Shown: positions 40,277 through 49,363, counted from the first letter of the stretch. The stretch: DNA of 64,000 bases from Vogesella sp. XCS3 (GCF_020616155.1 NZ_CP085530.1:8501-72500), one strand, 5' to 3'. Made by a program: numbers and translations. The notes: a model not told the origin generated them from the letters alone.

Positions 40277-40654
40277 ATGCGGCATTACGAAATCGTGTTC
40301 ATCGTCCATCCGGATCAGAGCGAACAGGTTGGTGCTATGGTTGAGCGTTACAAGGGCATGGTCCTGAACGCTGATGGCAAGATCCACCGTCTGGAAGACT
40401 GGGGCCGTCGTCAACTGGCTTACCCGATCCAGAAAGTTCACAAAGCTCACTACGTTCTGATGAACGTTGAGTGCGCTCCGGAAACTCTGGCCGAGATCGA
40501 GCACGCCTTCAAATTCAACGATGCCGTTCTGCGTCACCTGACCATCAAGATGACTCGTGCTATCACCGAAGCATCCCCGATGATGAAGGACGAAAAGGCC
40601 AAGAGCCTGCTGGAAGGCCAGCAAGCTGCAGCCGAGGCTGAAGTAGCTGCCTAA
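40277..40654 (+). CDS. rpsF: 30S ribosomal protein S6
   Basis: 125 residues starting [18 protein letters not shown] after AAGGAG. The [25 protein letters not shown] core is typical of S6, which binds 16S rRNA with S18. It leads the rpsF-priB-rpsR-rplI operon. Codon use is that of a highly expressed gene. Confidence 0.98.
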   Translation: MRHYEIVFIVHPDQSEQVGAMVERYKGMVLNADGKIHRLEDWGRRQLAYPIQKVHKAHYVLMNVECAPETLAEIEHAFKFNDAVLRHLTIKMTRAITEASPMMKDEKAKSLLEGQQAAAEAEVAA

Positions 40655-40972
40655 TTGGGCAACACTGCATCCTTGCAGAACCGACTTGAACTGACCGTTA
40701 CGGTCGAACGCGAAGATCCTTTGCGACACACGCCAGCCGGCATGCCGGTACTGGAAATGTGGCTCAGGCATCACTCCCGGCAAACCATTGCCACCCTGGA
40801 GCGCGACGTGTCCTGTGAAATACAGGCCGTAGCAATGGGGGAGCTAGCCAAACAGCTGGCAGGGAAGATGGCAGGAAACACCGTGCACTGCACAGGCTTT
40901 CTGAATCAGCGCAGTCTACGTAATCCGCGGTTGGTTCTACACATCGAATTTGTTGAATTTGTTAAAGGTTAA
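40655..40972 (+). CDS. priB: primosomal replication protein N (PriB)
   Basis: A 105-residue single OB-fold protein that links PriA and DnaT in replication restart and binds ssDNA. The start is TTG abutting the rpsF stop. It contains [18 protein letters not shown] and [20 protein letters not shown], matching Neisseria-type PriB. Its place between rpsF and rpsR is the standard proteobacterial order. Codon use is less biased than in the ribosomal genes around it. Confidence 0.93.
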   Translation: MGNTASLQNRLELTVTVEREDPLRHTPAGMPVLEMWLRHHSRQTIATLERDVSCEIQAVAMGELAKQLAGKMAGNTVHCTGFLNQRSLRNPRLVLHIEFVEFVKG

Positions 40973-40976
40973 TCAC

Positions 40977-41204
40977 ATGGCTCGTCAACTCTTCAAGCGC
41001 AAGAAGTTCTGCCGCTTTACCGCGGAAGGCATCAAGGAAATCGACTACAAATCCGTTGATCTGCTGAAGGACTTCATTGCCGAAAACGGCAAAATCATCC
41101 CGGCCCGTATCACCGGCACCAAAGCAGGCTATCAGCGTCAGCTGTCCGAAGCCATCAAGCGCGCGCGCTTCCTGGCCTTCCTGCCGTACACCGACCAGCA
41201 TTAA
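40977..41204 (+). CDS. rpsR: 30S ribosomal protein S18
   Basis: 75 residues from [18 protein letters not shown]. It has the [27 protein letters not shown] segment and the C-terminal [15 protein letters not shown] typical of S18. It forms a heterodimer with S6 on the 30S platform. Confidence 0.98.
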   Translation: MARQLFKRKKFCRFTAEGIKEIDYKSVDLLKDFIAENGKIIPARITGTKAGYQRQLSEAIKRARFLAFLPYTDQH

Positions 41205-41227
41205 TTCCGGGATAAGGATACGACAAG

Positions 41228-41677
41228 ATGCAAATCATTCTGCTCGAACAAGTTGCTAACCTGGGTGTACTGGGTGACGTGGTAAACGTGAAGAACGGCT
41301 ACGCCCGTAACTTCCTGATCCCGCAAGGCAAAGCAAAACGCGCAACCGCCGCTAACCTGCAAGAATTCGAAGCTCGCCGTGCCGAGCTGGAAGCCAAACA
41401 GGCTGAAATTCTGGCAGACGCGAAAGCTCGCGCTGAAAAACTGGTAGACGCTTCCTTCACCATCGCTCAAAAAGCAGGTGTTGACGGCCGTCTGTTCGGT
41501 TCCGTAACCAACGTTGACATCGCCGAAGCTATCTCTGCTACTGGCGTTGCAGTTAAGCGTTTCGAAGTTCGTCTGCCGAACGGCCAACTGAAGGCCATCG
41601 GTGAGTACGATGTAGAAATCGCTCTGCACCACGACGTGGTTGCTGCAGTGAAGATCGTTGTTGTTGCTGCTGTTTAA
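41228..41677 (+). CDS. rplI: 50S ribosomal protein L9
   Basis: 149 residues. [36 protein letters not shown] is the N-terminal rRNA-binding domain. A long connecting helix (about 40-75) leads to the C-terminal domain with [17 protein letters not shown]. It is the last gene of the operon, followed by a UUCG-loop terminator. Confidence 0.98.
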   Translation: MQIILLEQVANLGVLGDVVNVKNGYARNFLIPQGKAKRATAANLQEFEARRAELEAKQAEILADAKARAEKLVDASFTIAQKAGVDGRLFGSVTNVDIAEAISATGVAVKRFEVRLPNGQLKAIGEYDVEIALHHDVVAAVKIVVVAAV

Positions 41678-41698
41678 TCCAGCGTAACGGCATCATCA

Positions 41699-41723
41699 AA
41701 AAGCCGCCTTCGGGCGGCTTTTT
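41699..41723 (+). terminator. terminator of the rpsF-rplI operon
   Basis: A stem GCCGCC / GGCGGC closed by a stable TTCG tetraloop, flanked by A and T runs, so it can work in both directions. Confidence 0.95.
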
Positions 41724-41829
41724 GTTTTTCTGCGCCACCATGTCGCGCCGTGCAAAGCTAGTGTCCTGTTTCTGAACGATTTTCCGGCTGTCATGGCCGA
41801 TAATGTGTATACATTATTGGAGAGAAATC

Positions 41830-42012
41830 ATGGAAACCCTGATTGTGCTGTGCGCGGTCTACTTTCTGCTGATGCCTATCGTCGGTGGTGCGCTGGCTTT
41901 TCTGGCTGGTGCCGTGCGTGCCCGCCTGGCGGCGCAGCCAAAAGCACTGACCGGTTGGCACCCGCTGAACCCGTACTACAAGTTGTCCCCTTACCATTTC
42001 GGCAAACGCTAA
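41830..42012 (+). CDS. small membrane protein of unknown function
   Basis: 60 residues, METLIVLCAVYFLLMPIVGG..., after GAGAG. One or two hydrophobic stretches cover about 3-33. The rest is soluble and basic, with WHPLNPYYKLSPYHFGKR at the end. I do not recognise a family. It has its own terminator and sits immediately left of the insertion sequence. Confidence 0.6.
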   Translation: METLIVLCAVYFLLMPIVGGALAFLAGAVRARLAAQPKALTGWHPLNPYYKLSPYHFGKR

Positions 42013-42034
42013 GCGTGCCGGTTGGTCAAAAAAT

Positions 42035-42061
42035 AGCCCCGCACTGCGGGGCTTTGTTTTT
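42035..42061 (+). terminator. terminator after the small membrane protein gene
   Basis: A GC-rich inverted repeat AGCCCCGCA / TGCGGGGCT followed by TTGTTTTT. Confidence 0.85.
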
Positions 42062-42105
42062 ATTGGTATCGATAATTTTCATTGAAATGGAAATTCACAG
42101 TGTCT

Positions 42106-42114
42106 GCTTTCTAT
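42106..42114. repeat. target-site duplication, left copy
   Basis: GCTTTCTAT, repeated exactly at 43151-43159 on the other side of the insertion sequence. Confidence 0.92.
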
Positions 42115-43150
42115 GGCTTTGTTGCACAAATCAGCCGTAGGTCGAACTACCCCAATCCCCAGACGGATTTATCCCATACGGACCGTTTGCGGCGTGCCCA
42201 GTGCTGTGAAGCGATTCAGAATCGCTGCACAGATTTGAAGCTCCGCTACTTGCCGGTCAAAGTCCCGTGACTTAACCCGATCTGCCAGCAATTTGAAACA
42301 GTGCATCTTCGTTTCGACCAAGCTGCGGCGATGGTAGCCACTCCACTTTTTCCAGAGCGCGCGCCCCAGATACTTCACCGCTCGTAGCGACTCATTGCGA
42401 GCCTGATTGCCCCGTAAATTCCCTTTCCAGAATTGGCCATTTCGACGTGGGGGAATGATGGCTGCCGCCCCACGCTCTGCAATCGCTGCGTAACATAGGC
42501 GTGTGTCGTACGCCCCATCCGTGGTGACGGTTACCAGTCCCTCTCCCGCCGGAATTTGCGATAGCAGCTCTGGCAGCATCGTGGCATCTCCAGTGCGATT
42601 GTCGGTCACTTCCATTGCCCGGATTTCCAGCGTTTGCGCATCTATGCCCAGATGCAGCTTGCGCCATTGGCGGCGGTAATCAGCGCCATGCTTTTTCACC
42701 TTCCACTCGCCTTCACCCATCATCTTGATGCCGGTGCTATCCACCAAGAGATGCAGACAACCTTGCTTTTTCTGTACCGGGATGCGGACTTGCAGGTCTT
42801 TCTGGCGGCGGGAAAGCGTGCTGAAGTCGGGGACGGCCCAGTCAAGGCCAGCCAGGCGCAACATACTTTCGACCATACCTGTGGCTTGCCGTAGCGCCAG
42901 GCCAAAGAGGCATTTGATGGTGAGACAGAACTGGATGGCAGCATCAGAAAAAGTTAGCTGCCGTCCCCGCCTGCCGGTAGCCGGTGCCAACCAGTTCATG
43001 CCTTTGTCGAGCCAGAGAAGGAGCTGCCCTCGTTGCTTGAGGGACTGGTTGTATGACTGCCAGTTGATGGTTTGGTACTTGGGAGGAAGGGGCTTGCTCA
43101 TGCGGTCATTCTACCGGACGGACGCAAGCACTGATTTGTGCAACAAAGCC
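42115..43150 (-). mobile_element. intact IS5-family (IS903-like) insertion sequence, 1036 bp
   Basis: It is bounded by perfect 20-bp inverted repeats GGCTTTGTTGCACAAATCAG (42115-42134 and, inverted, 43131-43150) and by a 9-bp target duplication, the size produced by the IS903 group. It carries one intact transposase gene. It sits in an intergenic region, so no gene is broken. The perfect ends and target duplication suggest a fairly recent insertion. Confidence 0.95.
42169..43101 (-). CDS. IS5-family transposase
   Basis: 310 residues, intact. A DDE catalytic core is visible: the first Asp in LLVDSTGIKMMGEGEW, the second in TVTTDGAYDT, and the Glu in RRSLVETKMHCFKLL (with the Y-x2-R-x3-E signature, YHRRSLVE). 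The N-terminal part with LLLWLDKGMNW and FSDAAIQFCLTIKCLF is typical of the IS903 subgroup. There is no frameshift, so the element may still move. Confidence 0.95.
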   Translation of the reverse strand: MSKPLPPKYQTINWQSYNQSLKQRGQLLLWLDKGMNWLAPATGRRGRQLTFSDAAIQFCLTIKCLFGLALRQATGMVESMLRLAGLDWAVPDFSTLSRRQKDLQVRIPVQKKQGCLHLLVDSTGIKMMGEGEWKVKKHGADYRRQWRKLHLGIDAQTLEIRAMEVTDNRTGDATMLPELLSQIPAGEGLVTVTTDGAYDTRLCYAAIAERGAAAIIPPRRNGQFWKGNLRGNQARNESLRAVKYLGRALWKKWSGYHRRSLVETKMHCFKLLADRVKSRDFDRQVAELQICAAILNRFTALGTPQTVRMG

Positions 43151-43159
43151 GCTTTCTAT
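43151..43159. repeat. target-site duplication, right copy
   Basis: GCTTTCTAT, identical to 42106-42114. Confidence 0.92.
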
Positions 43160-43263
43160 ATACAAACACTGAATTTTAAGTGAATAGCCGTGGCTATATT
43201 TTTAATGCCATTTGGCAATTAAACAAAATGCATACTCGTTTTGACTAAATGAGGTATGCACTA

Positions 43264-44091
43264 ATGAAAAGTCAACTAAAGCTGATTGCATGGCTGGGCC
43301 TGCCACTGGCGCTGGCAGCATGTGGTGGCGGCGGTGGTGGAGATGCTGTCGCCCCTGCTTTCCCAACTGGCTCTGCCACTACAACGGTTCCTGCACCATC
43401 CAGCGGTGATTTTTCCGGTAGCGTTAGCAAACTACTCGATACCAATGGCTTACGCGGCGGCATGTTCAGCAAGGGGATCAGCCTGGTGGCGAATGCTACC
43501 GATCTTGTACAGACGGCAAATGGCGCCGTTACCAAGTTTTCTACCAATTCGCTGGCTGGTAGCTACGGTGTGAAAGAAATGCACGGCGACCAGTGGTATG
43601 CAGTCGGTCGCTGGAATAAAGGCACAGCTACGGTAGGTTTTACCCAATACCTGACCTTGACCGATGCCAATGCCGCGCATTATCTGGTGTATCACCCCGC
43701 CACCAGCTCGTATGGCGCTAGTCTGGCGGGCGCCAAGCTGTCCTGTGCCGATGCGCACGTGACCAAGCCATCAACAGACAGCACCATTACTGCCGTCGCT
43801 ATCAGTAGCCCCACCGTTACCGTGAAAGCGGACGGGACGGTAGACGCGGCATTTACCATCACCGCGGATGGCAGTGGTGGCAAGGTAAGCAAGCAGTTTG
43901 CCGGTAGTGCACTCTGGGCTAATTCAGCCTATGCCGCTGTGAACCTAGGGCTGGATGGTGCGGCTGCCGATAGCAAAAATGGCAGCCTGATGGTTGGCGC
44001 GCATGAAACCAACCAGATTATGCTCGGTGGCATGTACAGCCTTGGTGGCCACCCTGCCGTGTACAGCCTGGTATGCAAAGTGGCGGTCTAG
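43264..44091 (+). CDS. putative lipoprotein
   Basis: 275 residues starting MKSQLKLIAWLGLPLALAAC, a lipoprotein signal with a lipobox ending at C20, followed by a Gly-rich tether (GGGGGGD). The ATG at 43249 is an alternative start. The mature part is Ser/Thr/Gly-rich with alternating hydrophobic residues and ends GGHPAVYSLVCKVAV, suggesting a beta-rich fold. I do not recognise a family. It lies just right of the insertion sequence, which now occupies its upstream region and could affect expression. Confidence 0.72.
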   Translation: MKSQLKLIAWLGLPLALAACGGGGGGDAVAPAFPTGSATTTVPAPSSGDFSGSVSKLLDTNGLRGGMFSKGISLVANATDLVQTANGAVTKFSTNSLAGSYGVKEMHGDQWYAVGRWNKGTATVGFTQYLTLTDANAAHYLVYHPATSSYGASLAGAKLSCADAHVTKPSTDSTITAVAISSPTVTVKADGTVDAAFTITADGSGGKVSKQFAGSALWANSAYAAVNLGLDGAAADSKNGSLMVGAHETNQIMLGGMYSLGGHPAVYSLVCKVAV

Positions 44092-44155
44092 TAACCGTAT
44101 CCCGACCAAGAGCCCGTAGTTGGCCGCATTAGCCGGCCAGGCTGGCAAGCCCCTG

Positions 44156-44195
44156 AAAAGCCCGGACATGTTAAACATGCCTGGACTTTTTATTT
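44156..44195. terminator. bidirectional terminator between convergent genes
   Basis: An imperfect stem from AAAAGCCCGGACATG to CATGCCTGGACTTTT, with A and T runs at both ends. It serves the lipoprotein gene (plus) and the acetyltransferase gene (minus). Confidence 0.65.
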
Positions 44196-45245
44196 CAGCC
44201 ACAAACTCATTTGCAGGCAGTCGCGGTACTGCCCGGCCTGGTAGGCATAGCCCGTCAGTACTGCCTCCTGCTGGAAACCCAGCTTGCGGTACAGCGCAAT
44301 GGCTGGCGCGTTACCGGCAAACACGGTCAGCTCCATACGGCGGTAAGGCTGGAAATCGCGGACCTGCTGCACCATGGCAGACAGCAGTGCACTGCCCACG
44401 CCACGGCCTTGCCAGGCTGGCGTTACCGAAATGCCCACGCCGATGATATGCGCTACCCGCGGGTTATCGCTGGGTGACCAGGCGCCGCAGTGGCCGATGA
44501 TGGTACCGCTTGCGTCGCAGGCCACCAGAACGGTGCGGCTTGGTTGTTTCAGGCGCTGCTGCCAGATGGCGGGGCTGGGGTAGGGCAGCTGCAGCGTATT
44601 GCCGTAGGTGCTGTCGTAGGCCATCAGGGCGGCCATGCCGTTGGCGTCGCCCGGTTCGGCGTGGCGCAGGCTGAAGGCGCTGCCGGCTGCCACGCGTTCG
44701 CCAGCCTGATCCTGTGTTCCGCCCAGTGGTGCGCCCAGTTCACCCTCACGGAAACGCAGCCTTGCCATCAGCACCGCGTCCTCGTATACCCCTTCGCGCA
44801 GGTTGAAGCCGCGGCTGACGCCTTCGTGGCGGAAGCCGAAGCGCTCGTACAGTGCGATGGCGCCGTGGTTGTCGTGTACTGCGTCCAGCTCGATGCGTTT
44901 CAGGTCCAGCCAGTTGTCAGCGTAGTCCAGTACCGCACGCAGCAGCGCGCTACCCACGCCTTTGCCCTGCCAGTCGTCGCGCACAAACAGGAAGAACAGC
45001 GCGGAATGGCGGCGGCGCACGCTGTGGCCAGATGCGTGCAGGCCACCACAGCCTACCAGCTCGCCGTCATCGGTGCAGGCCACCAGCGTGTGGCTGGTTT
45101 CCGGATAGTTGTCGAGCAGCGCCTGGGTAGCAGCCAGTGACTGGAACGGCTGTTGCAGGGTATTGCGTACTACGCCGGGGGATTGGCGCAGGCGGAACAG
45201 TGCAGCCGCATCGGTGGGCTGCAGGCGGCGGATGGTATAAGCCAT
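44190..45245 (-). CDS. double-domain GNAT N-acetyltransferase
   Basis: 351 residues from MAYTIRRLQPTDAAALFRL. Two complete GNAT domains lie in tandem. The first (about 1-165) has the acetyl-CoA loop DDWQGKGVGSALLRAVLDY. The second (about 180-351) has TPAWQGRGVGSALLSAMVQQ and ends RKLGFQQEAVLTGYAYQ. The upstream extension of the frame is not used because GGAG lies before this ATG. Substrates are unknown. The two halves are diverged, so the fusion is old. Confidence 0.88.
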   Translation of the reverse strand: MAYTIRRLQPTDAAALFRLRQSPGVVRNTLQQPFQSLAATQALLDNYPETSHTLVACTDDGELVGCGGLHASGHSVRRRHSALFFLFVRDDWQGKGVGSALLRAVLDYADNWLDLKRIELDAVHDNHGAIALYERFGFRHEGVSRGFNLREGVYEDAVLMARLRFREGELGAPLGGTQDQAGERVAAGSAFSLRHAEPGDANGMAALMAYDSTYGNTLQLPYPSPAIWQQRLKQPSRTVLVACDASGTIIGHCGAWSPSDNPRVAHIIGVGISVTPAWQGRGVGSALLSAMVQQVRDFQPYRRMELTVFAGNAPAIALYRKLGFQQEAVLTGYAYQAGQYRDCLQMSLWLK

Positions 45246-45390
45246 GGGGGCTCCCGGAGTTGATGGGCTGCGGCGGCGGTTGGCCGTGCCCGAAACCCTA
45301 CCTTGCCATTGCCGCATGCCAAATGGCAACTGCCCGTGCGGGCAAGCCGGCACGGGCAGCAAGGTTGGCCGCAAGCGGATGGCTAGCCGT

Positions 45391-48222
45391 TTAGCGTTTG
45401 GCCTGGGTAGCGCGGTCTACCAGTACCATCAGGTGCTGGTAGGGGATGCCGCCGTGTTCCGACAGGCCGATCTCGCAGGTGGCGCTGGTAGAGAAGCCGC
45501 TGCCGCAGTCGCGGACCTGCTGGCGCAGGCCGCTTAGCGCGCTTTCATTCAGCTCCGGGTGGCTGAAGCCCTTGTCGCCGGCAAAACCACAGCAGGTAAT
45601 GCCCTTGGGTTCCAGTACCTGTGTGGCGCAGCGGCGCGCCAGCGCGTTGAGCATGCCGGCCTGGCCTTTCTTGCGCATGCTGCATACCACGTGTAGCGCC
45701 ACTTGCTCGTCCTGCGGGGTGAAGCTCAGGTGTTCTGCCGCTACCTCATGCACAAAGCTGGTGACGTCCATCACCTGCAGGCGCGGGTCGCGGATGCCGT
45801 CCAGCAGCGCGGCGGTACACACGCCGTTGTCGATGATCACCGGCAGGCGGCCGTTGTCGCTGGCGGCCAGCAGTGCGGCTTCCAGCTCGCTCACTTTTTT
45901 GTCGGCAGCGTCCTGCGCACCCTTGGACTTGAACGGCGTGCCACAACACAGATTGGCCAGCCCGTCGGGGTAGACAATGCCGTAGCCGGCTTTACCCAGT
46001 ACCGAGGCGACTACTTCGTTGAGCGGGCGTTGGTCCGGCATATGGCGAGACGGCACGAAGGTACGGGTGAGGCAGGACGGCAGATACACCACCTGGCGCG
46101 GGCTGTGCGCATTGACGCCCAGCGTTTTCATCTTGCCGGCCGCGCGCGGGAAGTAGCGGTTCCAGCGCGGAATATGGCGGCCGCCCACCTTGCGCAGCAC
46201 GCGCATCACGCCGCCGGTGGCGCCGTCGCCAGCCACCGCGTGTACCACGTCCAGCGCCTTCAGCCCCAGCTTGGCGCCGGTGGTAGCGGTGGCAAAATTG
46301 TCGGCCAGCGTATCGGCCACCGCCCAGCCCACGTCGCTCAGGCTGGCCTGGCGGATCAGGCTGGTGAGGCTGCCGGTGTTGATGCCCACCGGACAGGCGG
46401 TTTCGCACAGGCCACAGGTGGTACAGGTCTCGTCGCCGGCGTACTGGTAGGCGGCGCGGATCTCGGCCAGGCGGTCGCTGTCGCCGGTTTTTTCCAGCAG
46501 CGCCATTTCGCGGTTGGCCACAATGCGCTGGCGCGGGGTAAGGGTAATGGCGCGGCTGGGGCACATTACCTCGCAGAAGCCGCACTCGATGCACTTGTCG
46601 ATCAGCGGGCCCACCGCCGGGATCGGCTTCAGGTCGCGTACGTGCAGCAGCTTGTCGTGGGTGATGATGACGTCCGGGTTCAGGATGCCCTGCGGGTCGA
46701 ACAGCGCCTTGATTTCCTGCATCAGGCGGTAGGCGGCCGGGCCCCATTCCATCTCGACAAAAGGCGCCATATTGCGGCCGGTGCCGTGCTCGGCTTTCAG
46801 CGCACCTTCGTATTCCACCGCCACCAGCTGGCACACCGCTTCGATAAATGCCTCGTAACGGGCGATCTCGGTCGGGCCGCTGAAATTGGGGGTAAACACA
46901 AAGTGCAGGTTGCCTTCCAGCGCGTGGCCGAAAATGATGGCCTCGTCGTAATGGAACTGGCGGAACAGTGCCTGCAGCTTCAGCGTGCCTTCGGCCAGGT
47001 GCTCGATGGGGAAGGCCACGTCTTCGATGATGACCGTGGTTTCGGCGGCGCGCATCGCCCCCACGCTGGGGAACATGCCTTTGCGGATGTTCCAGTACTG
47101 CGTGTACTCGGCCACGTCGCTGGTAAAGCGGATGCCGGTTTCGGTATGGATATGCGCGATATAGCCACTGATAGCGTCTACGTTGGCCGCAATGGCGTCC
47201 GGGCTGGCGGCGCGGGTTTCGATCAGGATGGCGGCGGCGTCCGGCCCCAGCGTCTTGATGAAGTCCGGCACGCCGGCCTTGTTTTCTACCGATTTCAGGC
47301 TGGCGCGGTCCAGCAGCTCGGCCGACGACACCACGTCCTTGTGCTGCGCCAGGATCTGGATGGCGTCGCAGGCGGCCTTGATGTCGGGGTAGAACACCAG
47401 GGCCGAGGCCTTGTGCGGGTGCTCCACCACGGTGTGGTAGGTCACCTCGGACACAAAGGCCAGCGTGCCTTCGCTGCCCACGATCAGGTGCGCCAGCATG
47501 TCCACCGGGTCGGCAAAATCCAGCAGCGCGTTCAGGCTGTAGCCGGTGGTGTTCTTCATCTTGTACTTGCGGCGGATGCGCGCGGCCAAGGTGTCGTCGG
47601 CCAGGATACGTGCGCGCAACGCGCCCAGCTGCGCCAGCAAGCTGGCGTGGCTTACGCGGAAGGCGGCCACGCTGGCCGCGTCGCCGGTATCCAGCACCGT
47701 GCCATCGGCCAGCACCATGCGCAGCGATTTCAGCGTCTGGTAGGTGTTCTCGGCGGTGCCGCAGCACATGCCGCTGGAATTGTTGTTGACGATGCCACCG
47801 ATCATGGCCGAGTTGATGGTAGCCGGGTCGGGGCCGATCTTGCGGCCGAACGGCAGCAACGCGGCGTTGGCCTCGGCGCCGATCACGCCCGGCTGCAAGC
47901 GGATGGCCAGGCCGTTATCCAGCACCTGCAGGCTTTTCCAGCCGTGGCTGGCCACAATCAGGATGGAGTCGCTGACCGCTTGGCCCGACAGCGAGGTGCC
48001 GGCGGCACGGAAGGTCACCGGCAGTTGCAGGCTGGCCGCCTCGCGCAGAATAGTGCGCACCTCGGCTTCGCTTTCGCTTTTGATGACGATTTTGGGCGTC
48101 AGCCGGTAACAGGAGGCGTCGGTGCCGTAGGCCAGCGTTGACAACGGGTCGGTAAACACCCGCCGAGCAGGCAGGGTTTCCAGGATACGTTGATGAAATT
48201 CGCGGTAGGCACCTTGCAGCAT
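45391..48222 (-). CDS. FAD-linked oxidase with 4Fe-4S and Cys-rich domains (D-lactate dehydrogenase-like)
   Basis: 943 residues from MLQGAYREFHQRILETLPA. The N-terminal half is a FAD_binding_4 / vanillyl-alcohol-oxidase fold (PVTFRAAGTSLSGQ, NNSSGMCCGT, GSEGTLAFVSE). The middle has two ferredoxin motifs, CIECGFCEVMCPS and CTTCGLCETACPVG. The C-terminal third holds two CCG motifs (NLCCGTPFKSKG, ITCCGFAGDKGF) of the GlpC/LldE type. This three-part layout is that of respiratory Dld-II-type D-lactate dehydrogenases. Other 2-hydroxyacids are possible substrates. Confidence 0.9.
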   Translation of the reverse strand: MLQGAYREFHQRILETLPARRVFTDPLSTLAYGTDASCYRLTPKIVIKSESEAEVRTILREAASLQLPVTFRAAGTSLSGQAVSDSILIVASHGWKSLQVLDNGLAIRLQPGVIGAEANAALLPFGRKIGPDPATINSAMIGGIVNNNSSGMCCGTAENTYQTLKSLRMVLADGTVLDTGDAASVAAFRVSHASLLAQLGALRARILADDTLAARIRRKYKMKNTTGYSLNALLDFADPVDMLAHLIVGSEGTLAFVSEVTYHTVVEHPHKASALVFYPDIKAACDAIQILAQHKDVVSSAELLDRASLKSVENKAGVPDFIKTLGPDAAAILIETRAASPDAIAANVDAISGYIAHIHTETGIRFTSDVAEYTQYWNIRKGMFPSVGAMRAAETTVIIEDVAFPIEHLAEGTLKLQALFRQFHYDEAIIFGHALEGNLHFVFTPNFSGPTEIARYEAFIEAVCQLVAVEYEGALKAEHGTGRNMAPFVEMEWGPAAYRLMQEIKALFDPQGILNPDVIITHDKLLHVRDLKPIPAVGPLIDKCIECGFCEVMCPSRAITLTPRQRIVANREMALLEKTGDSDRLAEIRAAYQYAGDETCTTCGLCETACPVGINTGSLTSLIRQASLSDVGWAVADTLADNFATATTGAKLGLKALDVVHAVAGDGATGGVMRVLRKVGGRHIPRWNRYFPRAAGKMKTLGVNAHSPRQVVYLPSCLTRTFVPSRHMPDQRPLNEVVASVLGKAGYGIVYPDGLANLCCGTPFKSKGAQDAADKKVSELEAALLAASDNGRLPVIIDNGVCTAALLDGIRDPRLQVMDVTSFVHEVAAEHLSFTPQDEQVALHVVCSMRKKGQAGMLNALARRCATQVLEPKGITCCGFAGDKGFSHPELNESALSGLRQQVRDCGSGFSTSATCEIGLSEHGGIPYQHLMVLVDRATQAKR

Positions 48223-48356
48223 GTCACTCTCCGGTGGCGTGGGTCTGTTGGTTTTGTGGATGCTTGATGTTGCCATACTTTATTGCCTTGCCCATCAGGG
48301 GTTTGCCCTTGATTGCGGGCAGCAGTTAAGCTGCAAAGTCATCCGGAGGAGCAAGC

Positions 48357-48908
48357 ATGTTGATCAACAAAGACGATGCCACGCTGCTGGTGGTAGACAT
48401 ACAGGAAAAACTGGTGCCAGCGGTGCAGGACGCCAGTGGCATGGTAGCGCGTTGCCGCTGGCTGATTGCGGCGGCGGTGGATCTGGGGGTGCCGGTTGTG
48501 TTTTCCGAGCAATACCCGCAAGGGCTGGGCGAGACATTGCCTTTGCTGTCGGCACTGGCCCCACAGGCCGCGGTGGTAGAAAAGCTGCATTTTTCCTGCA
48601 TGGAAGGGCAGTGCCTGCCCGATAGCCTGATGTCGCGCCGCCAGGTCATTGTGTGCGGCATGGAAACCCATGTGTGCGTGTTGCAAACCGTGATGGGGCT
48701 ATTGCAAGAAGGCAAGCAGGTATTTGTGGTGGCGGATGCGGTATCCAGCCGCTCGCTGCTGGACCGCGACTATGGCCTGCAGCGCTTGCGTGATGCAGGC
48801 GCGGTGCTGGTAACGCGCGAAATGGTGCTGTTCGAGTGCCTGCGCGTATCTGGTACACCGTTGTTCAAGCAGATGAGCAAGCGCTACCTGGTGGGCGACC
48901 AGCCCTGA
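48357..48908 (+). CDS. isochorismatase-family cysteine hydrolase
   Basis: 183 residues with the catalytic triad D14 (VVDIQEKL), K76 (VVEKLHFS) and C107 (GMETHVCVLQ), and a cis-peptide region CGMET before the Cys. The close YcaC-type length and lack of an aryl-carrier domain argue against siderophore synthesis. The substrate is an unknown amide or ester. GGAGGAGC precedes the ATG. It is divergent from the D-lactate-dehydrogenase-like gene. Confidence 0.9.
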   Translation: MLINKDDATLLVVDIQEKLVPAVQDASGMVARCRWLIAAAVDLGVPVVFSEQYPQGLGETLPLLSALAPQAAVVEKLHFSCMEGQCLPDSLMSRRQVIVCGMETHVCVLQTVMGLLQEGKQVFVVADAVSSRSLLDRDYGLQRLRDAGAVLVTREMVLFECLRVSGTPLFKQMSKRYLVGDQP

Positions 48909-48949
48909 GATGGTGCATTGCTGCTGATGCAAGGGCCAGAAAAGCAAAA

Positions 48950-48975
48950 GGTTGGCCGCATTGCTGCGGCCAACC
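48950..48975. repeat. inverted pair of the GTTGGCCGCA word forming a hairpin
   Basis: GGTTGGCCGCA, four bases, TGCGGCCAACC: a perfect 11-bp stem about 40 bp after the isochorismatase-family gene. There is no T run, so it is a weak terminator at best. Confidence 0.95.
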
Positions 48976-49104
48976 CCTGGCTTGTTGAGATGACGGCTTA
49001 GCCGTTCTGGTTCTCCCTCTATCAAACCCGGCACCCCGCTTCGCGTGGTGCAATATCCTGAAAAGAAGCCCCGAATTGGCGCATTGCACCAATTCGGGAA
49101 GCTT

Positions 49105-49123
49105 TTGCACCAAGATTGTGCAA
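49105..49123. promoter_or_regulatory. NtrC-like palindrome
   Basis: TTGCAC-N7-GTGCAA, matching the TGCAC-N7-GTGCA form of NtrC sites. Half-sites GGTGCAAT (49047-49054) and ATTGCACC (49083-49090) are nearby. No sigma-54 promoter or nitrogen gene follows, so the assignment is tentative. Confidence 0.4.
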
Positions 49124-49363
49124 AATATTTCCCTCTCCACGCCCGGTTTATCGAAACCAAGCCCAAAAAACGGGAAACAACACCTGTCGCTCCAAAGAGC
49201 AGGATAGATTGAGCAAATCCCGTGCCAGGCTGAAGCGGCTGGCGCGCATCGACAAGGTTTGCCATGCGGCGGGGTATAGGTGCAGAGTCCTACCGGGCAG
49301 ACGGCTAGCCCGGCAGGGCGGTGGTGGGGGCAGCCAGGGTTGCTGTCTGGCGAAGGGGGAGGC

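Larger units (their letters stand above)
48909..49363. other. 455-bp intergenic stretch with several inverted repeats
   Basis: No gene is seen. It contains a hairpin built from two copies of the GTTGGCCGCA word (48950-48975), a 10-bp perfect stem CCCGAATTGG / CCAATTCGGG (49070-49098), an NtrC-like palindrome (49105-49123), and a GC-rich IR near 49292-49317 (CCGGGC / GCCCGG). Two genes converge on it, so none of these is an obvious promoter element. Confidence 0.7.

Noticed and set aside
45703..48141. 812-codon open frame on the plus strand
   Set aside because: It is the antisense shadow of the D-lactate-dehydrogenase-like gene, with a His/Arg/Gln-rich composition and no family motifs.
49250..49360. 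Possible cobalamin-type riboswitch or structured RNA
   Set aside because: Only a CCGGGC/GCCCGG stem is visible; no B12-box and no vitamin-related gene follows.
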